Shown piece by piece: positions 33,752 through 40,833 of a DNA stretch of 64,000 nucleotides. The translations under genes were made by a program, and so were the position numbers. Source of the DNA: Halomonas dongshanensis (lineage in GTDB: Bacteria > Pseudomonadota > Gammaproteobacteria > Pseudomonadales > Halomonadaceae); contig NZ_JAJISC010000009.1 in NCBI RefSeq assembly GCF_024790395.1, positions 119,547-183,546 on the forward strand. Direction: 5' to 3'. The notes beneath the pieces are model-generated. The model had not been told where the DNA came from and did no database searches. It worked only from the letters and a program-made list of their open reading frames with translations. The first letter of the stretch is position 1. Every line of letters starts with the position of its first letter.

Positions 33752-33921
33752 CTCCGGTCTCCTCCTAATCGTTATGGGGGAGACACGCCCATTAGGGAGG
33801 TGAATCCCCAGATGGGTTGCCGTTAGGTAGCATTCAGCCTCAATAGGCACCGTCTCTCAGAATGCGTTACGGTTTTGGGCATTGCCCGAAGGCAAAGGGC
33901 GTCACTGATAACCGTCAGTGA
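33752..33921 (-). ncRNA. Structured leader RNA, copy B
   Basis: Same architecture as copy A (562-720). Minus-strand elements: hairpin TCACTGA/TCAGTGA (902-908/915-921 of the 33,000 block), UUCG-capped hairpin (33,882-33,895), stem GCATTC/GAATGC (33,830-33,835/33,860-33,865) enclosing GCCT/AGGC. A final ACCCAT/ATGGG unit with GGGGA and TCTCCCC (33,776-33,816) is the short leader motif of the DUF3577 gene. Every helix differs from copy A by compensated changes. Confidence 0.68.
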
Positions 33922-33949
33922 CCAGCGGCTTACACCAATAGGATTGCGC

Positions 33950-34540
33950 CACATCGTCACGGCGTCAACCCCCAATCTTGATCTCCAATCGCAAGCCGGG
34001 GCAACGAAGTCTCGTCGCCTCGCCTTGGGATTGAGGACTAGTACTGCGCGTCTAGTTAACTACCGATACCGGCTCGGGTAGCAAGTAGGAATCAGCCATT
34101 ATGCCGACTATCGGCCATGCCCCTCGTAGTCATGGTAACGATTGCCGCTGCATCCGGTCCCGAATCATGGCGCTGGACCGATACGATTGTGCGCGGATCC
34201 CCGCACAAAGGGAGCCCATGGGTCAGGCGGTGGGCTCCGCCGCTGTGAAACAAAGTCCAACCGGCCAACGAGCCACCCCACAGGAGATGGCTCGCTGGCT
34301 GGTCGAGATAGGCTTTAAGAAATGGTCGACGACCGGTCGACCTGAAACATAAGGAACCTGGAACCCGCATACATGCCAATGTAGTGCAAGAGAGCCTTGC
34401 GAAGGGGTGCGCTCTTTCGCCAGGTGATAGCGCTTTGGGTTCGGACTCAAGAAGAGTCCAAAGGGACCAACTGATAACCGCCAGTTGGCAACGGGGTACA
34501 CGGGCAATTATCGAGGAGTGTCGCCAATCTGGCAAGGCAG
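33950..34540 (-). ncRNA. Large hairpin-rich non-coding region, candidate structured RNA
   Basis: Almost every part can fold locally. Examples: a 13-position hairpin with one terminal mismatch and one G-U (34,263-34,301), GGAGCCCA/TGGGCTCC (34,211-34,238), CGGTCC/GGACCG (34,155-34,180), GTCGAC/GTCGAC (34,325-34,341), GGACTC/GAGTCC (34,443-34,459), CCAACTG/CAGTTGG (34,467-34,488), CTTGCC-like TTGCCA/TGGCGA (34,522-34,536). Wobble pairs in the first and last favour the minus strand. The start resembles leader copies A and B (CGGTTAT loop). No convincing protein frame. Function unknown. Confidence 0.6.
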
Positions 34541-34823
34541 AATGCTTTTTCCTCTTTATTGCAGAGAGCCATAAGCTTTGCTCACGGCTCGGGATGCCTC
34601 ATTTTTTGAAAAATCTGCTCTTAGGCAACAACTCAAGTCAACTAAGCACAGTTTCGTGCGAGAGTTGCTGCACGATTTGTAATAGTTTGCACCGTTATGG
34701 CATAACTCTTCGCTGCCATGACCTAAGCCCACCACTGAATTGCAACGTTTGGTGTTAGGTCTCTCCCTGCACAGTGCCATTATCGGTCAATTCAAAACCA
34801 CAGGTATGATGGAAAGGATGCCA
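34541..34823. other. Non-coding stretch, nothing recognised
   Basis: About 280 bases between the hairpin-rich region and the Sel1 gene. It probably carries divergent promoters for both. No clear -35/-10 pair or repeat was identified. Confidence 0.35.
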
Positions 34824-35660
34824 ATGAAAAAATTTATTCAGTACTCAGCCGTAGCGTTAATGCTTTTTCCCACCCTTGGAGTAGCAAACGACCTGAATGC
34901 CGGAATAGCAGCCTATGAGTCAGGAGATTATGCAAGCGCACTGGAGGAATTGAGGCCGCTCGCAGAACAAGGTAATGCCGAAGCCCAGTACACACTCGGG
35001 TTCATGTACAACAGGGGGCGAGGAGTCAGAAGCAACGGCGTTGAAGCACTAGAATGGTGGCACAGGGCTGCCGAACAGAATCATGCGGGAGCGCTCTACA
35101 AAATTGGGGATGTGTACCACAACAGCATGAATGACGCGTTCTGGGGCATTGAAAGAAGCAGAGAAGAAGCAAGCGAGTGGTATATTTTAGCCGCCGGGGA
35201 AGGCAGCATAGAAGCCATGATCCAGCTTAGCAACATGGCTCCTTTTACCTCTGAAGGTGTGAAATGGAATCGGCTCGCCGCTGAAGAAGGTGACGCTGAA
35301 GCTCAGCACAAGCTTGGGCGAAGGTACCAGCACGGCTGGGGTGTACCAACCGATCGTGTAGAAGCGATAAAGTGGTTTCGTCTTGCTGCGGCGCAAGAGT
35401 ATACCGAGGCCCTATTTGCACTTGGAGCGCAATACGAATTTGGATCCGGAGTAGATCAAGACAATACAACAGCTTATATGTGGTACACCATTGGTGAGGC
35501 CACAAGCGACATGACAAGCTCCAATAAAAGTGACCTGGAAGAGGTAATGTCGGAAGAGGCTAAAGCCGAAGCGGAGGAGCGAGCTAGCGTGTGCATGTCG
35601 TCCAATTATCAGCAAGGCTGCGAAGAAGCGGCAGATGAAGAGCACGTTTCAACGCAATGA
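34824..35660 (+). CDS. Exported Sel1-repeat protein
   Basis: A 278-residue protein with a signal peptide (about 1-20, ending GVANDL) and several Sel1 repeats: AEAQYTLGFMYNRGRGV, AGALYKIGDVYHNS, AEAQHKLGRRYQHGWGV, TEALFALGAQYEFGSGV. A C-terminal helix with two Cys follows. Sel1 repeats are protein-protein binding solenoids, often in envelope stress or secretion. The gene is on the plus strand, richer in A/T than its neighbours, and stands among minus-strand ICE genes, so it is probably cargo. I chose the ATG at 34,824 with AAAGGA upstream. Confidence 0.85.
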   Translation: MKKFIQYSAVALMLFPTLGVANDLNAGIAAYESGDYASALEELRPLAEQGNAEAQYTLGFMYNRGRGVRSNGVEALEWWHRAAEQNHAGALYKIGDVYHNSMNDAFWGIERSREEASEWYILAAGEGSIEAMIQLSNMAPFTSEGVKWNRLAAEEGDAEAQHKLGRRYQHGWGVPTDRVEAIKWFRLAAAQEYTEALFALGAQYEFGSGVDQDNTTAYMWYTIGEATSDMTSSNKSDLEEVMSEEAKAEAEERASVCMSSNYQQGCEEAADEEHVSTQ

Positions 35661-35676
35661 AAAAATACACCTCCTC

Positions 35677-37698
35677 TCATGGCCTACTGGTCCGGTTTCG
35701 AGCACGACGCTTCACCCCGCTCTTGCCGATAGGCTTAGTGCCGTCACACTCAGGGTAACGGGAGCAAGACCAGAAGAGTCCATCGCGACCCTTGCGCTTG
35801 CGCATCTTCGCCTGGCACTTGGGACAGGTCTCGCTCGGTGCTTCGGGGAGATTCAATTGGGGACGCTGAAGCGCGATACCGATGAGCTTGTCGAGCAACG
35901 CGCTTTGGCGTTTCATAAAGTCCTCAAGCGTCATCGCCCCCTCGGCAACCTGATCCAGCGCCTGCTCCCAGAGGGCTGTCATCCCCGGGTTGCTAATCTG
36001 AGGCGGTAACGCCGCAATGAGTCCCTGGCCGACCGGTGTCGACACAATCGAGCGCCCCTTTTTCCGGATGAAACCACGCTTGAGTAGCGTTTCAATGATA
36101 CCAGCGCGAGTGGCTTCAGTACCGATGCCCGAACTCTCTCGTAGTCGCGCTCGTAGCCGCTCATCTGTAACGAACCGGGCCGCGTTCTTCATCGCCGAGA
36201 TCAGCGCACCCTCGGTGAAGGGCTTCGGCGGCTGAGTCTGACGATCCCTCACCAGTAGATCCTGTACCGAACAGCTCTCCCCTTGACGGAGAGGCGGGAG
36301 CGCCTGCGCGCCGGAACCATCTTGCTCCTCGTCGTCACCGTCCTGCCCTTTGCCCTTCCCTCGGGGAAAGAGCACTTTCCAGCCCTCGACCTGTATCTGT
36401 CGCCCCGACGCGACGAAGGTCTCGCCGACGAGATTTAGCCTGGCATCGGTCTGATCGTACTCGTGGGCTGGCAGAAACTGCGCCAGATAGTGTCGTCGGA
36501 CGAGATCGTAGACTCGAAACTCCTCCTCACTCATCCGATCAATGCGACAAGGTGCCGTGGTGGGAATGATGCCGTGGTGAGCCGTGATCTTGCTGTCGTT
36601 CCAGACGCGGCTCTTGAGCGTCTGGTCCAGTCGACCGATCACCGGGGAAAGCTTCTCATCCGAATGCAGGAGCGCCGTCACGACAGCCCCAACCTCGGAC
36701 AACATCGACGTAGGCAGATAGCGGCAGTCGGTACGCGGGTAGCTCGTCGCTTTGTGGGTCTCGTAAAGAGACTGAGCAATATCGAGCACTTGCTGGGCAC
36801 CGAAACCAAAGCGCTTCGAACACTCCTGCTGCAGCGTGCCGAGATCCATCACCAGCGGCGCCGACTCTTTTTTGCGTACCGTCTCGATGGCTGCCAATGT
36901 CGCCACCGCGCCCTGGCATTTGGAGGCTACCGCTCGCGCTGCCTCTCGATTGATGCAACGCCCCTCCTCGTCGAGCCAATCGGCGTTGCCCGGCAACCAC
37001 GATGCCTGAAAATAACCGCCCTGCGCCTGGAGGTTGGCCACCACCTCCCAGAACGGTGTAGGGACGAAATTCGCGATCGCCTGATCGCGCCGCACGACGA
37101 GAGCTAGGGTCGGTGTCTGGACACGGCCGACGGACAAGACCCCCTGATGCCCTTGCTGCTGAGCCAGTACCGAAAAGGCGCGAGTCAGATTCATCCCGAC
37201 CAGCCAGTCCGCCCGGGAACGGCCCAGTCCCGCCTGATACAGCGGATATGTCGACTCTCCTGGCCGGATATTGGCCAGCGCCTTCCGAATCGATGCCTGG
37301 TCGAGCGCGGACAGCCAGAGTCGGGAAACGCGCCCCTGATAGCGACAGGCATCAAGAATCTCACGACCGATAGTTTCGCCCTCCCGATCAGCATCAGTGG
37401 CCACCACCACTTCGCTGCACTGCTTCAGCAGCCCCTGGATCACCTTGAACTGCTTGCTGGCATCCTTGCGCACCGTGTTCTTCCATTGCGTCGGGCGGAT
37501 CGGCAGCGAATCCAATGACCAGCGTTTCAGCTCGGGATCGTAGGCTTCGGGCGGGGCCTGCTCGAGGAGATGGCCAAACGCCCAGGTAACGACGATGCCA
37601 TCACCCTGTAGGCACCCATTGGCTTTACGGGTCGCTCCCAAGACCGCGCCGATATCACGCGCCTGAGAGGGTTTTTCACAGAGAAACAAACGAGACAT
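35677..37698 (-). CDS. topB: DNA topoisomerase III (ICE type IA topoisomerase)
   Basis: A 673-residue type IA topoisomerase. The N-terminal TOPRIM domain contains LFLCEKPSQARDIGAVLGA and the acidic cluster DADREGE (about residues 98-104). The catalytic Tyr is in SYPRTDCRYLP (about residue 318). A C-terminal four-Cys zinc ribbon (CPKCQAKM, then CSRYPECDG) is present. It resolves single-strand links during ICE replication and transfer. I chose the ATG at 37,698. A TTAACATT motif lies 67 bp upstream. Confidence 0.94.
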   Translation of the reverse strand: MSRLFLCEKPSQARDIGAVLGATRKANGCLQGDGIVVTWAFGHLLEQAPPEAYDPELKRWSLDSLPIRPTQWKNTVRKDASKQFKVIQGLLKQCSEVVVATDADREGETIGREILDACRYQGRVSRLWLSALDQASIRKALANIRPGESTYPLYQAGLGRSRADWLVGMNLTRAFSVLAQQQGHQGVLSVGRVQTPTLALVVRRDQAIANFVPTPFWEVVANLQAQGGYFQASWLPGNADWLDEEGRCINREAARAVASKCQGAVATLAAIETVRKKESAPLVMDLGTLQQECSKRFGFGAQQVLDIAQSLYETHKATSYPRTDCRYLPTSMLSEVGAVVTALLHSDEKLSPVIGRLDQTLKSRVWNDSKITAHHGIIPTTAPCRIDRMSEEEFRVYDLVRRHYLAQFLPAHEYDQTDARLNLVGETFVASGRQIQVEGWKVLFPRGKGKGQDGDDEEQDGSGAQALPPLRQGESCSVQDLLVRDRQTQPPKPFTEGALISAMKNAARFVTDERLRARLRESSGIGTEATRAGIIETLLKRGFIRKKGRSIVSTPVGQGLIAALPPQISNPGMTALWEQALDQVAEGAMTLEDFMKRQSALLDKLIGIALQRPQLNLPEAPSETCPKCQAKMRKRKGRDGLFWSCSRYPECDGTKPIGKSGVKRRARNRTSRP

Positions 37699-37764
37699 AA
37701 CACCGGGCCTCACAGAATGTGTATGGCCTCAGCGTAACGGGCTGGATCAGTGTCTTCAGTGAGG

Positions 37765-37772
37765 AATGTTAA
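37765..37772 (-). promoter_or_regulatory. TTAACRTT motif upstream of topB
   Basis: TTAACATTCCTC on the minus strand, 67 bp before the start at 37,698, next to the nested inverted repeats at 37,790-37,866. Confidence 0.58.
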
Positions 37773-37789
37773 TCAAACTAGAGCAGGTA

Positions 37790-37866
37790 ATACGCGTTTT
37801 CATGGATGCATCATCCAACGCGTATGAAACTCGACAACCCGCTCAATCGCGTGCGTGTCGTCGAGT
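37790..37866. repeat. Two adjacent inverted repeats between the lipoprotein gene and topB
   Basis: First: ATACGCGTT, 5 bases, GGATG-cat-CATCC, AACGCGTAT (37,790-37,825), a 14-bp interrupted stem. Second: ACTCGAC, 24 bases, GTCGAGT (37,829-37,866). No T-tract follows, so a simple terminator is unlikely. Paired inverted repeats in a non-coding gap of an ICE DNA-processing region are a possible origin of transfer or a protein-binding site. Confidence 0.5.
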
Positions 37867-37872
37867 AAATGC

Positions 37873-38469
37873 TCAGTCAAGCGCGGCGTTGAGTCGCTGT
37901 GTTAGCAGGGATTCCATGGCGTCACCATCATACAAAGTTCGCTGGTCAGCCGGCGCCCAGCTGTAATGGATACGCGAGCCCGAGCCATTCTTTTCGATCT
38001 GAACCCGCTGCAGAATCGAATATTGTATCCCGCCAAGGGCCTGCCGACCGTAATCGCCGAGATTGTAATAGGCCCCCGGCGTGCGGTCGTGTTTCCATGC
38101 CACATCGCCCATCTGCATTTTGGCCGTTATACTCTCCGGGCTCTCGAAATCGTTGGCAGAACGGAACCCCATCGCCGACTTAATCCGAGCATAGGCAGTA
38201 TCGACATCGACGTAAGAATCAATAGCGACGGAGCCACTCTGATTACCCAGACTCTTGGCATCGACCGTTTGCCCCTCGGCATTGGTCGCCACCTGCTGCG
38301 GCGTCTCGCTAGGGTCGTAGTTCAGCGGTTCACCTGTGACCGGGTTGTCAAAGCAGGTAACACACACACCGTTCGAGTAATAGTGATCCTGCGCCGCGCA
38401 TCCGGCTAACACCACCACCCCCACTGCCACTACCCAGTGCTTTATCCCTGCATTCCTTGTTTGTCTCAT
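37873..38469 (-). CDS. ICE lipoprotein of unknown function
   Basis: A 198-residue lipoprotein with lipobox VLAGC (about residues 20-24), then an HYYSNGVCVTCFDNPVTGEP segment with a CVTC pair. The C-terminal domain (AYARIKSAMGFRSANDFESP, HYSWAPADQRTLYDGDAM) recalls uncharacterised ICE lipoproteins. The family is not named. It is co-directional with ssb, 30 bases downstream of it, and probably shares the ssb transcript. Confidence 0.75.
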   Translation of the reverse strand: MRQTRNAGIKHWVVAVGVVVLAGCAAQDHYYSNGVCVTCFDNPVTGEPLNYDPSETPQQVATNAEGQTVDAKSLGNQSGSVAIDSYVDVDTAYARIKSAMGFRSANDFESPESITAKMQMGDVAWKHDRTPGAYYNLGDYGRQALGGIQYSILQRVQIEKNGSGSRIHYSWAPADQRTLYDGDAMESLLTQRLNAALD

Positions 38470-38499
38470 GTTGAATCGCTCCTGATGCTCGTAATGCGC

Positions 38500-38982
38500 T
38501 TATCCCAGTCCGCCCGCATTTGTGCTTACCGGATTGTCCCACTCTCCGTCTGGTCCAGCGGACTTGGAGTACGCACCCTGCTGCGAAGGCGGCTGACGAG
38601 GAGTGTGCTGACCTTGCGCCGACTCAAACACGACCTGGGCGACACGGAACGGTAGAATACCGATGCGAACGGCCTGCACCTTGAACTGAGACCGGCCATT
38701 CCCCTCACTATCCTTCCACTCGTCCAGCACCATACGGCCCGAGACCATGATTCGCATGCCCCTCTGGTAAAGCCGTGCCCACTGCTCGACATCGCGATGC
38801 CATATCTCGACATTTGCCCAGAACCCACCCTTGTCGACATTGCCATTCTCCGTCGGCACCGGATTATCGAAGCGGACGTTCAGCCGCAAAAGACCACGTG
38901 GTGGCTGATTACCGTTGGGAGATAACATCTTCACTTCTGGATCCGAACCGATGTTACCCTCGCCCATGAAATGGGTGCTCAT
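38500..38982 (-). CDS. ssb: Single-stranded DNA-binding protein of the ICE
   Basis: A 160-residue protein with an OB-fold core (HFMGEGNIGSDPEVKML, RLNVRFDNPVP, GFWANVEIWHRDVEQWARLY, GMRIMVSGRMVLDEW). It protects single strands made during rolling-circle transfer. The C-terminus ends NPVSTNAGGLG and lacks the acidic DDDIPF-type tip of chromosomal SSB. A TTAACGTT motif lies 67 bp upstream, with CAGGAGA before the ATG. Confidence 0.9.
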   Translation of the reverse strand: MSTHFMGEGNIGSDPEVKMLSPNGNQPPRGLLRLNVRFDNPVPTENGNVDKGGFWANVEIWHRDVEQWARLYQRGMRIMVSGRMVLDEWKDSEGNGRSQFKVQAVRIGILPFRVAQVVFESAQGQHTPRQPPSQQGAYSKSAGPDGEWDNPVSTNAGGLG

Positions 38983-39049
38983 ATGAATCTCCTGAATCGA
39001 ATAAATGCCTGACTACAGTGGCGGCAGTCGACCAAGGTCGTCAGTGGGA

Positions 39050-39057
39050 AACGTTAA
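39050..39057 (-). promoter_or_regulatory. TTAACRTT motif upstream of ssb
   Basis: TTAACGTTTCCCA on the minus strand, 67 bp before the start at 38,982. A TGTAGTCA stretch about 35 bp downstream could serve as -10. Confidence 0.6.
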
Positions 39058-39093
39058 GGCCGAAGTCTCACCATTCCACCCTTGAGAGCAGGG

Positions 39094-39540
39094 TTAGATC
39101 ATGGCCTCAATCTCATCGAGATCATTGAGCAGGCGATTCAATCGATCGACCTGGCGTGTGGCTGCCGCGATCTTGGCGTTGAAGATCGCGCGCTCAGTCT
39201 CTATCTCGACCAGTTGACGCTTCATGCCTATCGATACGTCGCCATATTGCAGTACGGCTTCGAGAAGGCGTCGCCCCATCTGGGTCTGAGCTTTATCACG
39301 CCATTGCACTGCGCGAACTCGCCCCCCGCTGTTGTTATGCGCCTTGAGCCACAGCCCCGCCTGCACCACCGTGCGGTTATAGCGATTGGCAAAGTCCGCC
39401 GCCTCCTGCCACATTCGGCGACACTCCACGTCCAGTTCGTCCCGGTATCGAAGAAGCTCCCCCTTACCCTTAAAGGGTTTTAAAAGGCCCTTTGCGTACT
39501 GATTCAGTGCAAAGTCCTGGTGCTGTTCCAGTGCAGTCAT
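39094..39540 (-). CDS. DUF3158 family protein
   Basis: A 148-residue, largely helical protein (YAKGLLKPFKGKGELLRYRD, RMWQEAADFANRYNRTVVQA) with a C-terminal coiled coil (about 100-148). It resembles the DUF3158 family found beside PFL_4669 homologues in PFGI-1-type ICEs. Function unknown. I chose the ATG at 39,540. A longer upstream frame is open only because it runs through the 40-bp repeat array, which has open frames in several phases. Confidence 0.8.
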   Translation of the reverse strand: MTALEQHQDFALNQYAKGLLKPFKGKGELLRYRDELDVECRRMWQEAADFANRYNRTVVQAGLWLKAHNNSGGRVRAVQWRDKAQTQMGRRLLEAVLQYGDVSIGMKRQLVEIETERAIFNAKIAAATRQVDRLNRLLNDLDEIEAMI

Positions 39541-39608
39541 CGTGTTCACGGTCCTGTGCTGTTTTCGTTGCAAATATTTGGTTTCGTTGCCCCACCGCCT
39601 CTGGCGAA

Positions 39609-39947
39609 GTGATTCCCCCGGAATCACCCTGTCTCGCCCCGGGTGGAAGTGTTTCCAGTGGAAACACGCCAGCTCGACCCTGGCGGAAGTGTTGCCAGTG
39701 GCAACACCCTGTCTCGCCCCGGGTGGAAGTGTTTCCAGTGGAAACACGCCAGCTCGACCCTGGCGGAAGTGATGGCAGTGCCATCACCCTGTCTCGCCCC
39801 GGGCGGAAGTGATTCCCCCGGAATCACCCTGTCTCGCCCCGGGCGGAAGTGATTCCCCCGGAATCACCCTGGCTCGACCCGGGTGGAAGTGTTTCCAGTG
39901 GAAACACGCCAGCTCGACCCGGGTGGAAGTGTTGCCAGTGGCAACAC
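39609..39947. repeat. Nine-unit 40-bp array of covarying palindromes
   Basis: Palindromes of 19 bp (8-bp arms, 3-bp centre) start at 39,609 and every 40 bp up to 39,929. The outer GTG/CAC is constant. The inner five pairs occur in four versions: ATTCC/GGAAT (units 1, 6, 7), TTTCC/GGAAA (2, 4, 8), TTGCC/GGCAA (3, 9) and ATGGC/GCCAT (5). The centre is CCC or AGT. Spacers of 21 bp are of two kinds, one with its own GCCAG/CTGGC dyad. A binding array (centromere or origin) or a string of RNA hairpins are both possible. Confidence 0.95.
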
Positions 39948-39961
39948 CCCGGCCTGGTCTT

Positions 39962-40735
39962 CTAGATTTGGTCCTCGGAGGCACCGGACTGGGGCAGCAA
40001 TTGATCGTCGTCCAGGTCCGCGCCTTCGAGTTCAAGTGCACTGGCGTTGCCTGACAGCGAGGCTTCCTCACGCCGGATCGTCGGCGCAAACTCGCTGCGG
40101 CGCGTCCCTTCCAGAATGTCCTGCGGCAGCTCACCATATTTTTCGAGAGCATTTCTTGCTTTGGCGTTATTGGCCGCGAAATCATCTCGCGTTGCACCGC
40201 TGAAACCGGGGAACTTGACGGGGGCGTAGCAGAGCGAACGCAGTGCATGGCCGCCCTGATCACGAATCATCGCGCCGCGTTGTTTGTTGCCCAGCAAGCC
40301 AATGTGATGAGCCAGCAGGACATCACGCACGATGCTGTCGTACTGCATCAGCAACATGACGGCCTGCCAGCCCATCTGCCCGCCAGTGAACACGGGCGTC
40401 ACGAACGGTTGCTGACTGACATTGCGACTGACATCGAGTCCTTCTGGGATCTGCTTCAACACACTGCTGATTCGAGCTTCCAGTTGCTGCAGCGCCTGTC
40501 GAGTCTCGTTGACCTTCTCCTCAAGCATGATCAAATAGCTATCGGCATAGGGGTCGTCCCGGCCCGCTGCCTGATGAACACGACCAGCCAGCGACAAAAA
40601 CTGCTTGAGTCCGACCACTTGAGGCTTTCCGCTTTCGACCCCGCGCCCGTGCCAGGCAAGCACTGCCGGATAAGTGTGCAGGGTCATCTCGATCTTGCTG
40701 CGTAGCTGCCCTACACGGGGCTCAGTGCTGGCCAT
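39962..40735 (-). CDS. Integrating conjugative element protein, PFL_4669 family (TIGR03761)
   Basis: A 257-residue soluble protein. GQLRSKIEMTLHTYPAVLAW, GLKQFLSLAGRVHQAAGRDD and VKFPGFSGATRDDFAANNAK match TIGR03761. The C-terminal 40 residues are acidic and disordered. Function unknown; conserved with the STY4528 and DUF3158 genes. I chose the ATG at 40,735 (AGGAG upstream) over a GTG two codons earlier. A TTAACGTT motif lies 73 bp upstream. Confidence 0.9.
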   Translation of the reverse strand: MASTEPRVGQLRSKIEMTLHTYPAVLAWHGRGVESGKPQVVGLKQFLSLAGRVHQAAGRDDPYADSYLIMLEEKVNETRQALQQLEARISSVLKQIPEGLDVSRNVSQQPFVTPVFTGGQMGWQAVMLLMQYDSIVRDVLLAHHIGLLGNKQRGAMIRDQGGHALRSLCYAPVKFPGFSGATRDDFAANNAKARNALEKYGELPQDILEGTRRSEFAPTIRREEASLSGNASALELEGADLDDDQLLPQSGASEDQI

Positions 40736-40807
40736 AATCACTCCTGAGTCGTCAATGCACTGGATGGGGTGCCAGCATCACCATTTATCAGGTTCCGTCC
40801 CATCAAA

Positions 40808-40815
40808 AACGTTAA
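40808..40815 (-). promoter_or_regulatory. TTAACRTT motif upstream of the PFL_4669 gene
   Basis: TTAACGTTTTTGATG on the minus strand, 73 bp before the start at 40,735, in the short gap after the STY4528-type gene. Confidence 0.6.
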
Positions 40816-40833
40816 GCGCGATCTCAAAGGTTT

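Noticed and set aside
34195..34220. GTGCG start reminiscent of a group II intron
   Set aside because: No domain V-like hairpin or reverse transcriptase is present; the bases belong to a simple local stem.
34092..34535. A 147-codon open frame on the minus strand in the hairpin-rich region
   Set aside because: Composition is not protein-like, no ribosome-binding site is seen, and the strong stems explain the open frame better.
39609..39947. CRISPR array
   Set aside because: Units are 40 bp in total and the variable part is itself palindromic; there are no unique spacers of normal length and no cas genes.
39470..40203. Long open frames in several phases across the 40-bp array (peptides such as CFHWKHFHPG)
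   Set aside because: They arise because the repeat lacks stop codons in most phases; no start context or family supports translation.
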